From NCBI GenBank assembly GCA_023418475.1, contig JAEZZO010000050.1:36828-100827 (forward strand): DNA of 64,000 nucleotides, read 5' to 3'. Made by a program: the position numbers and the translations under genes. This DNA is from Bacillota bacterium (lineage in GTDB: Bacteria > Bacillota > Clostridia > Lachnospirales > Lachnospiraceae). Shown one piece after another: positions 36,270 through 45,508 of the stretch (positions within the stretch are counted from its first letter, which is position 1; every line of letters begins with the position of its first letter). The notes below the pieces were generated by a model, which did no database searches, was not told the DNA's origin, and was given only the letters and a program-made list of their open reading frames with translations.

Positions 36270-37244
36270 TTACTTACTGAAGGTTACTATGAACAATTCG
36301 ACACCGATTTGTTCCGGCATACGGCCTGTTTTAACCTGTTCTTCGATATCTGTCCCGAATTCCAGTGCTTCCTTCAAATGTTCTGCAGTAAAATTTTTAC
36401 ACTGTGCCATATATTTATTAACGGAGAAAGGAGGTATCCCAACTTTTTCGCTGATGGAAGCCGAATTAAAACCGTAAGGCTGTAAATTCTTCACTTGCAG
36501 TAAAATATTAAAATGCCTTATAATTAGAAACAGGATGGACATAGGCTTTTCTCTTACGGATAGCAAATCATAATATAAATCCAAAGCTTTTCTTGCCTGT
36601 TTGCTCCCGATTGCTTCAATCATCTGAAAAATCTTTCCGGTGATCTGTGCTGTTACTACCTCGTCTATATCTTCTTTCACGATTACTTCTCTGCCAGCTG
36701 TATAACTTATTAATTTTTCAACCTCATTACAGATATTTACCATATCCGTACCGGTTCTGTCAAGCAGATAGATAATCATAGCTTCTGTAATCTTCTTATT
36801 CTCCTGTTCCAGTAGAGAAGCTACAAAAAGCTTTAAGTTCTTTTCATCCAGTCCATTCATCTCTGAAACCGTTCCACGGTCCCGCAGCATCTTAAATAAT
36901 TTATTTCTTTTATCAACCTCTGTCTCAACAAAAATAAGAATAGTGCTCTCCGGTATCTTCTCACAAAGCTCGCTTAAGTTATTTTGGCTCTTACACAATC
37001 CGCTCTCTTCAATGATAATCAATCTGTAATCACAAAAAAATGGTAGCGTCTGTGCAACCTCGGCAATTTTAAGCGGATCAGCCTCTCTCCCAGTAAAGCG
37101 GGAAAAATTCATTTCATCATTATCTTTTAAAATGGCTGCCTTTAATTTATCACGATAAAGCTTCTTTAAATATTCTTCGCTTCCATACAAAAGATAGAAC
37201 TGTTTGAAATTTCCTGATTTAATCTGCTCCTTGATAACCTTCAT
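36270..37244 (-). CDS. holA: DNA polymerase III delta subunit HolA
   Basis: A 324-residue clamp-loader delta subunit, which opens the sliding clamp. The N-terminal AAA+-like domain lacks a working P-loop (FYLLYGSEEYLKKLYRDKL), as is normal for delta. Blocks DYRLIIIEESGL, LLDRTGTDMVNICNEVEKL and ITGKIFQMIEAIGSKQARKAL-type helices follow. The ATG follows AGGAG by nine bases. It lies downstream of lepB in the same direction. Confidence 0.9.
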   Translation of the reverse strand: MKVIKEQIKSGNFKQFYLLYGSEEYLKKLYRDKLKAAILKDNDEMNFSRFTGREADPLKIAEVAQTLPFFCDYRLIIIEESGLCKSQNNLSELCEKIPESTILIFVETEVDKRNKLFKMLRDRGTVSEMNGLDEKNLKLFVASLLEQENKKITEAMIIYLLDRTGTDMVNICNEVEKLISYTAGREVIVKEDIDEVVTAQITGKIFQMIEAIGSKQARKALDLYYDLLSVREKPMSILFLIIRHFNILLQVKNLQPYGFNSASISEKVGIPPFSVNKYMAQCKNFTAEHLKEALEFGTDIEEQVKTGRMPEQIGVELFIVTFSK

Positions 37245-37331
37245 CTATGTTTACTCCTGTTTCTACAGAACATTATCTATTCTACCTAATTCCTATGTAA
37301 AATGCAAGCAAAATATTTATTTCACAACATT

Positions 37332-38018
37332 TTATTTTATTGCTCCAAATTTGTTCAGCGGTTTTATTCTAAAGAATGCTCTTCCTCCAATATTACCTTT
37401 TTTCACGTTTCCAACTTCTTCTGTTCTGCTGTCTCTGCTTACGGAACGGTTATCTCCCAGGACAAAGTACTCATCTTTCGCAAGGGTTATCGGATCTGAC
37501 GCCCTTCCCGGATCAATAATCGGGTCCTTTCCATAATTCTCTTTCAGTATTTCTCCGTTGATATAGATATCACTGCCTTTAATCTGCACGGTTTCACCGG
37601 GCAGTCCTATAATTCTTTTCACATAGTAATCCTTAAAGTCTCTGCCAAAGGGATAAAAGACAATGATATCAAATCGTTTTAAGGCATCAAATCGGCAGGA
37701 AAGCTTTTCCACATAGAGATTATCTCCATTATTCAGCGTATTTTCCATAGAAGTTCCATCTACAATGGTACGCTGGATTACATAATTAGGCAGTATATAA
37801 ATACATACAAATATGAGAAGTGCATAAAATAGTAAGTCAAATATTATTCCCTTTTTACTGCTTTTCTTTAATACAGCAGGCTCTTCTTCCAGCATTGTCA
37901 CATATGGCTCTTCAAATATTAAAGCTTCTTCCTCAGGAGTAGACTGGTCTTTCATAACCGAAGTACTGTCTGTCTTACTATCATCTGCTTTTACCTCATC
38001 CCTCGGATAATTGGTCAT
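37332..38018 (-). CDS. lepB: Signal peptidase I
   Basis: A 228-residue type I signal peptidase that cleaves exported preproteins. An acidic cytosolic tail of about 55 residues precedes one membrane anchor (about 57-77). The catalytic serine is in DGTSMENTL (S90) and the lysine in YVKRIIGLPGE (K134); the box E motif GDNRSVSRDSR follows. The start follows AAGGAAG. It precedes holA by 87 bases. Confidence 0.94.
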   Translation of the reverse strand: MTNYPRDEVKADDSKTDSTSVMKDQSTPEEEALIFEEPYVTMLEEEPAVLKKSSKKGIIFDLLFYALLIFVCIYILPNYVIQRTIVDGTSMENTLNNGDNLYVEKLSCRFDALKRFDIIVFYPFGRDFKDYYVKRIIGLPGETVQIKGSDIYINGEILKENYGKDPIIDPGRASDPITLAKDEYFVLGDNRSVSRDSRTEEVGNVKKGNIGGRAFFRIKPLNKFGAIK

Positions 38019-38068
38019 GTTATCTTCCTTTCTATCCCCGCTATATAACTATTCACAAACACTATAAA

Positions 38069-38098
38069 GCACTTTCACACAAATAGGTATGAAAGTGC
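38069..38098 (-). terminator. Terminator between rpoZ and lepB
   Basis: GCACTTTCA...TGAAAGTGC, then TTTATAG on the minus strand. It separates the yicC-remA-rpoZ unit from lepB-holA. Confidence 0.65.
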
Positions 38099-38164
38099 CA
38101 GATAAGATAAATCTTGCTTATAATATTCTATGTTACAAATAAATGTTTGTTCCTGATATTCCTG

Positions 38165-38461
38165 TTATATATTTTGAACGTTATCCTGATTGTCTGCTTC
38201 GCTATTGATTATTTCATCGTTTTCAGTCTTTTCATCGTCACTGACGATCTTAACCTTCGAACGATACAATTCCTCTACAGCAATTGATAAAGGCTTAGGA
38301 TAAGTAACATTTACAAGTGGATCTGCCCCGTCAATAATCTGTCTGGCACGTTTTGCAGTAGCCAGAACGATGGAATATCTGCTGTTTACAACCGGCTGTT
38401 CTCCTGGTTCTACCTCACTGTTTACTACTTTCATTAAATCCGTATATGATGGATGCAACAT
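38165..38461 (-). CDS. rpoZ: RNA polymerase omega subunit
   Basis: A 98-residue omega subunit. The conserved block NSRYSIVLATAKRARQI is followed by KPLSIAVEELYRSKVKI and an acidic tail. The start follows AAGGAG by eight bases. In most Firmicutes gmk separates remA from rpoZ; here only 59 bases lie between them and no gmk is present. Confidence 0.93.
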   Translation of the reverse strand: MLHPSYTDLMKVVNSEVEPGEQPVVNSRYSIVLATAKRARQIIDGADPLVNVTYPKPLSIAVEELYRSKVKIVSDDEKTENDEIINSEADNQDNVQNI

Positions 38462-38520
38462 AATAATATCTCCTTCCTAGCTCTGTTATTTATTTCTATT
38501 CATTTGTTATGATATCTTGG

Positions 38521-38766
38521 TTATTGATTGTCTAGATTTACTCTTCCTGCAATTGTTTCGGGAAGCAGTGAGGATAATATGATATGTCCGTTATCCGTAA
38601 CTATTACCGCCTTTGTCCTTCTTCCACAGGTCGCATCAATTGCTGTACCATTGTCCTTTGCAGTCTGCACCATACGTTTAATCGGTGCAGCGTCCGGACT
38701 GATAATTCCTACTATTTTATTGGAATTTACGACATTTCCAAAGCCTACATTTATTAACTTATTCAA
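38521..38766 (-). CDS. remA: RemA-like DUF370 DNA-binding protein
   Basis: An 81-residue protein of the RemA/DUF370 family, reading KLINVGFGNVVNSNKIVGI, DAAPIKRMV, DATCGRRTKAVIVTD and HIILSSLLPETIAGR. RemA of Bacillus activates biofilm-matrix and osmoprotection genes as a ring-shaped DNA binder. The start is TTG at 38766, seven bases after GAGG. It lies between yicC and rpoZ. The target genes here are unknown. Confidence 0.9.
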   Translation of the reverse strand: MNKLINVGFGNVVNSNKIVGIISPDAAPIKRMVQTAKDNGTAIDATCGRRTKAVIVTDNGHIILSSLLPETIAGRVNLDNQ

Positions 38767-38790
38767 TGTTATTCCTCATTTCAGCAGCTT

Positions 38791-39669
38791 CTATTCAATA
38801 TTCTGAATTTGTTCCCTAACCTTTTCGATCCCGGTCTTTAAATCAATTGCTTGATTTGTTACTTCAAGATCGTTTGCTTTCGATAAAATTGTATTCGCTT
38901 CCCGATTCATCTCCTGGGCAATAAAATCTAACTTTCTACCAATATTATCGCTGTCATTTAAGGTTGCCTTCATATTCAGAATATGAGCTTTTAATCGAAC
39001 GGTCTCTTCATCTACACATATCTTATCGGCAAAAACCGTAACCTCTGTAGCCAGTATACTTTCGTCAATTTTAGTATCTCCCAGAAGTTCCGCCACTTTC
39101 GCCAGTAATTTATTCCGGTATTCAGTAACGATCTGGGGAGATCTCGCCTCTATAAAATCTACCGTCTGCAGCATCCCGTCAAGTTTTGCAAAAATATCCT
39201 GTTTCAGATGCTCTCCCTCTGCAATTCTCGTTTCCACAAATTTTGCAGCGGCAGATCTTACTGCCTCTTCCACCAGACTCCATAATTCGTTTTCATCTAT
39301 TGTTTGTTCCTCGAGTGTAAACACATCCGGAAATCTGGATAATACCGATACACGAACGTCGTTTTCGAGTCCGAATTCCTTACTGATTTTTTCCAGATTA
39401 GTAAAATATTCTTTTGCGAGGTCGGCATTATACTTTACACATACATTATTCTCGGTATAATCTTCATAGGTAATATAGACATCCACTTTACCCCTTCCAA
39501 TATACTGTTTTAATACATTACGAATCCCTGCCTCAAAAAAATTCAATTTTTTAGGCATCTTAATTGTTAAATCACAATACCTGTGATTGACTGCCTTTAT
39601 TTCAACCGTAATTTTACGTTCAACCCGGGCAATCTCGCAACGCCCAAACCCCGTCATACTTTTTAACAT
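38791..39669 (-). CDS. YicC/YloC family endoribonuclease
   Basis: A 292-residue YicC-family protein. It opens MLKSMTGFGR and has IKAVNHRYCDL and the C-terminal IGRKLDFIAQEMNREANTILSK, both family signatures. E. coli YicC is linked to small RNA turnover and ribonuclease activity. The chosen ATG at 39669 fits the family start; the ribosome binding site AAAGAG is weak. The open frame runs 44 codons further upstream without support. First gene of the yicC-remA-rpoZ unit. Confidence 0.9.
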   Translation of the reverse strand: MLKSMTGFGRCEIARVERKITVEIKAVNHRYCDLTIKMPKKLNFFEAGIRNVLKQYIGRGKVDVYITYEDYTENNVCVKYNADLAKEYFTNLEKISKEFGLENDVRVSVLSRFPDVFTLEEQTIDENELWSLVEEAVRSAAAKFVETRIAEGEHLKQDIFAKLDGMLQTVDFIEARSPQIVTEYRNKLLAKVAELLGDTKIDESILATEVTVFADKICVDEETVRLKAHILNMKATLNDSDNIGRKLDFIAQEMNREANTILSKANDLEVTNQAIDLKTGIEKVREQIQNIE

Positions 39670-39941
39670 CTTTGCACACTCTTTCATAGGAATAAAAGCC
39701 TGATGTGACAGACTTTTATTAATCTTGTATCTGGAAATAACAGCAGATGCCGCTATAGTCAATTTTTTATTCAATTTATTATAATTGATATATAAGAACA
39801 AGTCAAGTAATCAGAAACTATTTTTCCAAACATAAATTACAATTTCTTACTGTTCACAGGCAAAAGAGTAGTAACAGCCACTTTACTACTCTTATAAAAA
39901 ATAATATGATATCTCATTGCTTTTTCATCATGATAATTTTT

Positions 39942-40241
39942 CTAAACAGCTACCAGTAATGTATTGTATCCTTTCATCCGGAGATATCTCTCAAATACTG
40001 CTGCTCCATCGATTTCATGATAGTCTCCTACATACACGCAATAAATTTCTCCCTGTTTTTCAATATCTGCCAAAAAGCCTGCATCCCACAATTCCATTTG
40101 AAAATCCATTGCCTTATTGTACATTTTAGATGCTGCTACCAGAATTTTATAATGGTAATCCATTTTGAGAGAATTACTTTTGTTTTCTGCTGACGCGTTT
40201 CTATTGTAACTACAATTTAACATACCCTGGCTATTTAACAT
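39942..40241 (-). CDS. Small protein with SPOR-like repeat pattern
   Basis: A 99-residue protein whose C-terminal two-thirds reads YKILVAASKMYNKAMDFQMEL...YCVYVGDYHEIDGAAVFERYL. This alternation resembles a SPOR (peptidoglycan-binding) fold. No signal peptide is present, so the role is open. The start follows GGAAGG by five bases, which supports translation. Confidence 0.5.
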   Translation of the reverse strand: MLNSQGMLNCSYNRNASAENKSNSLKMDYHYKILVAASKMYNKAMDFQMELWDAGFLADIEKQGEIYCVYVGDYHEIDGAAVFERYLRMKGYNTLLVAV

Positions 40242-40385
40242 ATCAGCCTTCCGCTATTCATCCCATCGTGGCATAAAGATCCGCCCTACTATTGCACAAA
40301 AGGAAAAGCTTTTCATTGTTTATTTGATCCATTATATGAAATATATTTCGAAAGTTGCACAAGTAATTTCTAATGAAACCTTAAT

Positions 40386-40414
40386 TTGAACTGACTTATG
40401 TTGAGGTTTATAAT
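40386..40414 (+). promoter_or_regulatory. Promoter upstream of the 84-residue gene
   Basis: TTGAAC (40386-40391), 17-base spacer, TATAAT (40409-40414), about 50 bases before the start at 40465. Confidence 0.75.
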
Positions 40415-40464
40415 AGGAATAGAATATTATATAAAATTTTCATCTGTGAAAAGAGGCGATAAAC

Positions 40465-40719
40465 ATGTGGTTTTGGAAAAGAGTTGAAATCTATTGCGGC
40501 TATTCTCTGAATGACTTTTCAGAATTACGGGATGCATTGGCATCCAAGCATATAAAATATGATTATCGGATCGTTAATAATAACAAGATAGGCCGTGGTG
40601 ATCTCGGGATCAATAAGAATTATGCGATACTTTATTACCTTTATGTCCATAAGAAAGATTACGATCAGGCAATGTATATTACCTCTAACCGTCATACGAA
40701 AGTATCGTACTCCAGGTAG
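40465..40719 (+). CDS. Small conserved-looking protein, DUF2007-like
   Basis: An 84-residue protein reading VEIYCGYSLNDFSELRDAL, IKYDYRIVNN and LYVHKKDYDQAMYIT. The fold pattern resembles the small signal-transducing DUF2007 type (beta-alpha-beta with a terminal acidic pair). It is preceded by a strong promoter and AGAGG, and followed by a good terminator, so it is likely expressed alone. Function unknown. Confidence 0.6.
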   Translation: MWFWKRVEIYCGYSLNDFSELRDALASKHIKYDYRIVNNNKIGRGDLGINKNYAILYYLYVHKKDYDQAMYITSNRHTKVSYSR

Positions 40720-40782
40720 AAAATGAAAGAGAAGAGGAATAGAGATCCGGATTTTAGAATGCATTCACTTTTAAAAACTAAG

Positions 40783-40807
40783 ATAGTCCCGGCAAAACCG
40801 GGACTAT
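40783..40807. terminator. Bidirectional terminator between the small gene and cysK
   Basis: ATAGTCCCGG-CAAAA-CCGGGACTAT flanked by AT-rich runs, between convergent genes. Confidence 0.85.
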
Positions 40808-40871
40808 TGTAATTATAACAATCATTTCATAAACACAAACTGTTACATTATCATCCATATACAATCGTTAC

Positions 40872-41801
40872 TTAAGAAAACATTGGCGTCGATAAATATC
40901 TCTCACCAGTATCCGGTAACAGTACAACAATTAGTTTTCCGGCATTTTCAGGTCTTTTTGCAACCTGGGTGGCAGCCCAGAGTGCGGCGCCGGAGGAAAT
41001 GCCGACAAGGATACCCTCTTTTCTTGCTACTTCCCTGCCGGTGTCATATGCATCATCACTCTCCACCGTAATGATTTCATCGTATATATTCTGATTAAGC
41101 GTCTTTGGAACAAAGTTGGGACCCAATCCCTGCAGCTTGTGAGCTCCGGTATAACCTTTCGAAATTAGAGGAGAATCAGAGGGTTCCATTGCTATAATTT
41201 GAACTTCCGGTTTCCTGGATTTTAAATAAGCCCCCACACCGGACAGCGTTCCGCCGGTACCGATACCTGCTACAAAAATATCTACTTCTCCTTCTGTTCC
41301 ATCCCAGATTTCAACACCTGTTGTCTCTTCATGAGCTTTCGGATTATTGGGGTTATCGAATTGGGAAGGAATAAAACTGTTCGGATTTTCTTTACTAATT
41401 TCTATAGACTTATCTACTGCTCCCTGCATTCCTTTTGCACCTTCGGTAAGTACGAGCTCCGCCCCATAAGCTTTCATTAAATTTCTTCGTTCAATACTCA
41501 TCGTATCCGGCATTGTAATAATTAATCTTAATCCATAACAAGCACATACGCTCGCAAGACCAATCCCCGTATTACCACTGGTAGGTTCAATAATTACTGT
41601 TTCCTGATTAATTTGTCCGCTGCTTAACGCTTCATCAATCATTTTCTTAGCAATACGATCTTTTACACTGCCGCCGGGATTAAAATATTCCAGCTTTGCT
41701 ACTATCTTTGCAGGAAGCTCATGAATTTTATTATAATTTTCCAACTCCAGCAAAGGGGTATTTCCTATCAAATCCGTGATTTTCTTGTTATAATTTACCA
41801 T
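40872..41801 (-). CDS. cysK: Cysteine synthase A (O-acetylserine sulfhydrylase)
   Basis: A 309-residue fold-type II PLP enzyme making cysteine from O-acetylserine and sulfide. The PLP lysine is in NPGGSVKDRIA (K47), the substrate loop is PTSGNTGIGLA, and the phosphate loop is GIGTGGTLSGVG. The ATG at 41801 follows GGAGG; two upstream in-frame starts would overlap that site. It is downstream of metY in the same direction, forming a sulfur-assimilation group with an Rrf2 regulator. Confidence 0.95.
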   Translation of the reverse strand: MVNYNKKITDLIGNTPLLELENYNKIHELPAKIVAKLEYFNPGGSVKDRIAKKMIDEALSSGQINQETVIIEPTSGNTGIGLASVCACYGLRLIITMPDTMSIERRNLMKAYGAELVLTEGAKGMQGAVDKSIEISKENPNSFIPSQFDNPNNPKAHEETTGVEIWDGTEGEVDIFVAGIGTGGTLSGVGAYLKSRKPEVQIIAMEPSDSPLISKGYTGAHKLQGLGPNFVPKTLNQNIYDEIITVESDDAYDTGREVARKEGILVGISSGAALWAATQVAKRPENAGKLIVVLLPDTGERYLSTPMFS

Positions 41802-41913
41802 AAATCCCTCCATGATGCCGCCTATCCGCATCCAAGTTTTAAAGCACGTTGCCGCACCTTTAACAGGTTATTCTTTTACCTGAATTTATGCTATATATTA
41901 TAACATATTTCTT

Positions 41914-43200
41914 CTATTTTTCCAATGCCTGAGATAAATCATCAATAAGATCATCAATATGTTCCGTACCAACGGACAGACGTATTGTATTCGGCTTGAT
42001 CCCTGATCCAATAAGCTCCTGCTCCGTCATCTGGGAATGTGTCGTACTTGCAGGGTGAATTACAAGTGATTTCACATCTGCAACATTTGCCAGCAGGGAG
42101 AAAATTTGCAGCTTATCAATAAATGCTTTTGCAGCATCTGCATCTCCTTTGATTTCGAAGGTAAAAATGGAGCCGGCACCCTGCGGAAAATATCTCTCAT
42201 ACAATGCATGGTAAGGATTATCCTGCAGGGAAGGATGATTAACTTTCTCTACCTGGGGATGCTTGCTTAAGAAATCAACTACCTTAAGTGCATTATAAAC
42301 ATGTCTTTCCACACGAAGAGATAATGTTTCCAGTCCTTGAAGGAACAAAAACGAATTGAATGGACTGAGTGTGGAGCCGGTATCTCTAAGCAAAGTAACT
42401 CTTGCTTTCGTAATATAAGCTGCTGCACCAGCTGCTTTTGTAAACTGTACACCGTGATAGCTTGGATTTGGCTCTGTCAGTGACGGGAATTTACCGCTTC
42501 CTTCCCAGTCAAATTTGCCGCTGTCAATAATTACGCCTCCTATTGAGGTTCCATGTCCGCCAATAAATTTAGTTGCAGAATGAACAACCACATCTGCTCC
42601 GTATTCGATCGGTCGAAGAAGATATGGGGTTGCAAAGGTATTATCTACAATCAGTGGTATTTTATTTCTATGAGCGATATCCGCAAGTTCTTTCAGATCA
42701 ATAAGGTTGGAATTGGGATTACCTAAGCTCTCGATGAAAATCGCTTTGGTATTTGGTTGAATTGCTTTTTCAAAATTGGATAAATCATCTGCATTCACAA
42801 ACGTGGTAGAAATTCCAAAGTCCGTCAAGGTGTTGGCAAATAAGTTGTATGTACCGCCGTAAATTGCATTGGCTGATACGATATGATCACCCACGCGCGC
42901 TATATTTTCAATTGCATAGGTGATTGCTGCCGCACCCGAAGAAGTAGCAAGTGCAGCAATTCCGCCTTCTAAAGCTGCGATTCTTTGTTCAAATACATCA
43001 GAAGTCGGATTCATAATTCTCGAATAAATATTACCACCCTCCTTCAAACCAAATCTTGCTTCACCCTGTGCAGAATTGGCAAAAACATAGGAGGAAGTCT
43101 GATAAATTGGAACACATCTGGCGTCTGTTGCACTATCCGGTTTTTCCTGACCTACATGCAGCTGTAGGGTTTCAAAATGTAATTTTTTTTCATTTGCCAT
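41914..43200 (-). CDS. metY: O-acetylhomoserine sulfhydrylase / aminocarboxypropyltransferase
   Basis: A 428-residue Cys/Met metabolism PLP enzyme that makes homocysteine from O-acetylhomoserine and sulfide. The PLP lysine is in VVHSATKFIGGHG (K211). FGLKEGGNIYSRIMNPT near the N-terminus and DNTFATPYL are family blocks. The insert typical of MetY (SLTEPNPSYHG) separates it from shorter MetB/MetC forms. The start follows GGAGG. Promoter at 43360-43388; a leader of about 160 bases with hairpins precedes it. Confidence 0.93.
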   Translation of the reverse strand: MANEKKLHFETLQLHVGQEKPDSATDARCVPIYQTSSYVFANSAQGEARFGLKEGGNIYSRIMNPTSDVFEQRIAALEGGIAALATSSGAAAITYAIENIARVGDHIVSANAIYGGTYNLFANTLTDFGISTTFVNADDLSNFEKAIQPNTKAIFIESLGNPNSNLIDLKELADIAHRNKIPLIVDNTFATPYLLRPIEYGADVVVHSATKFIGGHGTSIGGVIIDSGKFDWEGSGKFPSLTEPNPSYHGVQFTKAAGAAAYITKARVTLLRDTGSTLSPFNSFLFLQGLETLSLRVERHVYNALKVVDFLSKHPQVEKVNHPSLQDNPYHALYERYFPQGAGSIFTFEIKGDADAAKAFIDKLQIFSLLANVADVKSLVIHPASTTHSQMTEQELIGSGIKPNTIRLSVGTEHIDDLIDDLSQALEK

Positions 43201-43359
43201 ATTAACCTCCATCTGCCGCGCATGCGGCTTGCAAAATTTTTAGCAAAAGCACACTCAGTGCTTTTTGCCGGTTGAAAAACACTTCACTTTTCAGCCGATT
43301 GTCTTCCATATAACATTTAATATATTAGTATTCATATCTTATTACTATGATTTAAAAGT

Positions 43360-43388
43360 ATATTATACCTGCAGACTATAATTGTCAA
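43360..43388 (-). promoter_or_regulatory. Promoter of metY
   Basis: Minus strand TTGACA (43383-43388) with -10 TAATAT at 17 bases, or TATAAT at 15 bases. Upstream, TGAATAC-N13-GTATTCA (43479-43505) is a possible regulator site. No SAM riboswitch motif was found in the leader. Confidence 0.65.
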
Positions 43389-43570
43389 GCAGTATTTTAT
43401 TATTTTATAAGACATATTTTATGTTTCATACGAAAACAATTTATAGTTCAAATACCATAACCCCATACTTATCCAGCCTGAATACTTAATACAGAATTGT
43501 ATTCATAATATTTAGCATTCAAGCTTTAAAGTACGAAATATCACGATAGATCTTCTTTCTACTGGTATTC

Positions 43571-44008
43571 TTAGATCGAAAAATCATGCAGCACTTTATT
43601 ATGGTGCTTATCTACAAGATCCTGCAGCGTGATACGGTCCACAACTCCCTTAATTGCATCATATAATTCATTCCACACTTCACGTGTCACGCATTCCTTG
43701 CTTCGTTTGCATTCATTTGTCTCATCCTCTAGGCAGTCAATCGGTGCCAGACTTCCTTCTGTTAACCGCAGTATCATACCCACTGTATACTCAGATGGTT
43801 CCTTCATAAGCTTATATCCGCCCTGCGCTCCTCGCACACTTTTTACATACCCTGCACGGTTTAACAGGGATATGATCTGCTCCAGATATTTTTCTGAAAT
43901 ATTTTGCCTGGAAGCAATACTTTTAATCGTGATATACTCACCGGTATTATTCAATGCCAAATCAAGCATAAGCCGCAGAGCATATCTTCCTTTCGTAGAA
44001 ATTTTCAC
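43571..44008 (-). CDS. Rrf2 family regulator, IscR/CymR type
   Basis: A 145-residue winged-helix regulator. It starts KISTKGRYALRLMLDLAL and has the recognition region NISEKYLEQIISLLNRAGYVKS and RGAQGGYKL. Three cysteines (C92, C100, C106) in the loop before the last helix match the number of Fe-S ligands of IscR, with slightly different spacing. The start is GTG at 44008 behind GGAGGG. Being just upstream of metY and cysK, it may act as a CymR-like cysteine or Fe-S regulator; the choice is open. Confidence 0.85.
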   Translation of the reverse strand: MKISTKGRYALRLMLDLALNNTGEYITIKSIASRQNISEKYLEQIISLLNRAGYVKSVRGAQGGYKLMKEPSEYTVGMILRLTEGSLAPIDCLEDETNECKRSKECVTREVWNELYDAIKGVVDRITLQDLVDKHHNKVLHDFSI

Positions 44009-44045
44009 GATACACCCTCCTTCCTCAACAGAAAACACTTATACT

Positions 44046-44074
44046 ATAATACCATAGGATCAATAGGAATTCAA
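44046..44074 (-). promoter_or_regulatory. Promoter of the Rrf2 gene
   Basis: Minus strand TTGAAT (44069-44074), 17-base spacer, TATTAT (44046-44051). The spacer carries a repeated ATAGGA motif, which could serve autoregulation. Confidence 0.65.
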
Positions 44075-44137
44075 TCTTCCGAGTTAAGAATTAATTCGTA
44101 TCGTAATTCATAATAACGATAGGCAAATCTTTAAAAT

Positions 44138-44296
44138 TTAGATTTCTTTCAATAGACTGGACTTCATTTCAGACAGCACTTGCATACCAATCAGGCATTG
44201 TTCTTCTATACCGTATAGATTGACCGCCAGTGTACAAGCATCCTTATAAGTGCTGACAGTACCTGAAAAGAAGGAGCATGCCTGTATGTGCCGCAT
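44138..44296 (-). CDS. Possible 52-residue small protein
   Basis: A short open frame starting MRHIQACSFFSGTVSTYKDA and ending EMKSSLLKEI, with an amphipathic helical pattern and four cysteines. AAAGAG lies eight bases before the ATG. Codon and residue composition look protein-like, unlike the other frames here. I recognise no family. It could also be the remnant of a longer gene. Confidence 0.35.
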   Translation of the reverse strand: MRHIQACSFFSGTVSTYKDACTLAVNLYGIEEQCLIGMQVLSEMKSSLLKEI

Positions 44297-44356
44297 AGGG
44301 AACACTCTTTGATAGAAATGTCTCGTAAATCTCCAACGTCAAGATATTAATTAATA

Positions 44357-45259
44357 TCATTCTTCCTGCATAACATTCCGCTTTTTATTTCCGGTCAAGA
44401 AACTCAGCTTTGTCTCTGAAATAATTACAGCTATAAAGATAAACACAAATCCGATAAGTAAACGTGGTGTAATATTTTCATGATAAAACACCGCCGAAAA
44501 CAGTGCACCAAAGACGGATTCCAGACTTAATATAATTGCTGCCGGTGCTGGTTTGGAATATTTTTGTCCAACATTTTGCAGCAGGATCGCAACCGCTGTT
44601 GCAAAAACAGACAAATATAAAACCCCGAAAATTGTATTCATCGTCCATTTGCTCGGAAAATCATTCACTAAGAATGCAGCAATCCATGAGAAAACAGCAG
44701 CATATCCAAATTGAAGTATTGTAAGTAGAATTGGATCCTTGTCCTCACTATATTTAGACACTACTATCAAATGAGCCGCATAGGCAAATCCACTTAAAAG
44801 GGTAAAGGAATCGCCCATACCCACTGTAAAGTTACTAGTCAGGGATACCAGAGCAATCCCGATAATACTTGTAAATGCTGCGATAATATTATAGATATCT
44901 GGTTTCTTCTTATCTACCGCCCAAAACAGAAAAGGTACAATCACGCAATAAATAGCAGTTAAAAATGCATTTTTTCCGGGTGTTGTATCGGTAATACCAA
45001 TAGTCTGCAAGGTATAGCCAAGAAAAAGAAAAATTCCTATGATGCCACCTTTTATATAATAATCCTTATTCAAATTTTTGAGTCTCTTATGAAAAACAAC
45101 CGCTAACAACAGACATCCCAGTGTAAATCGAATGGCAAGCAATATATGCGGCTGCATCACATCCATTGAATTCTTCACAACAAGGAAAGAACTTCCCCAT
45201 ATGATAGCCGCTCCAAACAATGCTGCCTTTGCTGCAAAATTTCTAGAAATTCCGTTCAT
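44357..45259 (-). CDS. DMT superfamily (EamA) transporter
   Basis: A 300-residue protein with about ten membrane segments and two EamA halves. The first opens AALFGAAIIWGSSFLVVKN and the second includes SLESVFGALFSAVFYHE. Members export amino acids or metabolites; the substrate is not visible. The ATG at 45259 follows GGAGG. Monocistronic. Confidence 0.9.
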   Translation of the reverse strand: MNGISRNFAAKAALFGAAIIWGSSFLVVKNSMDVMQPHILLAIRFTLGCLLLAVVFHKRLKNLNKDYYIKGGIIGIFLFLGYTLQTIGITDTTPGKNAFLTAIYCVIVPFLFWAVDKKKPDIYNIIAAFTSIIGIALVSLTSNFTVGMGDSFTLLSGFAYAAHLIVVSKYSEDKDPILLTILQFGYAAVFSWIAAFLVNDFPSKWTMNTIFGVLYLSVFATAVAILLQNVGQKYSKPAPAAIILSLESVFGALFSAVFYHENITPRLLIGFVFIFIAVIISETKLSFLTGNKKRNVMQEE

Positions 45260-45508
45260 AAGTAACCTCCATTTATAATGATAGAGGGCTGCTGTAAGCA
45301 CTTAAGCCCTTGCAGCTGCCCCAAATCATATTATCCTATTTGTAATTATATTAATCTCTTCCGCTAATACTTCTGCTTATTATGATACAATCATCCAAGC
45401 TGCTATAACCTTGACCATTCTATCATACTCTTCCCGATTATTCAATAACTCCCATGGACAATATTCCAAAGACCTTACTGTTACCGTTACTGGGGAGTAT
45501 GTGTTTTC

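Noticed and set aside
43201..43400. SAM riboswitch in the metY leader
   Set aside because: The leader has hairpins but lacks the conserved SAM-I core segments, so no aptamer is called.
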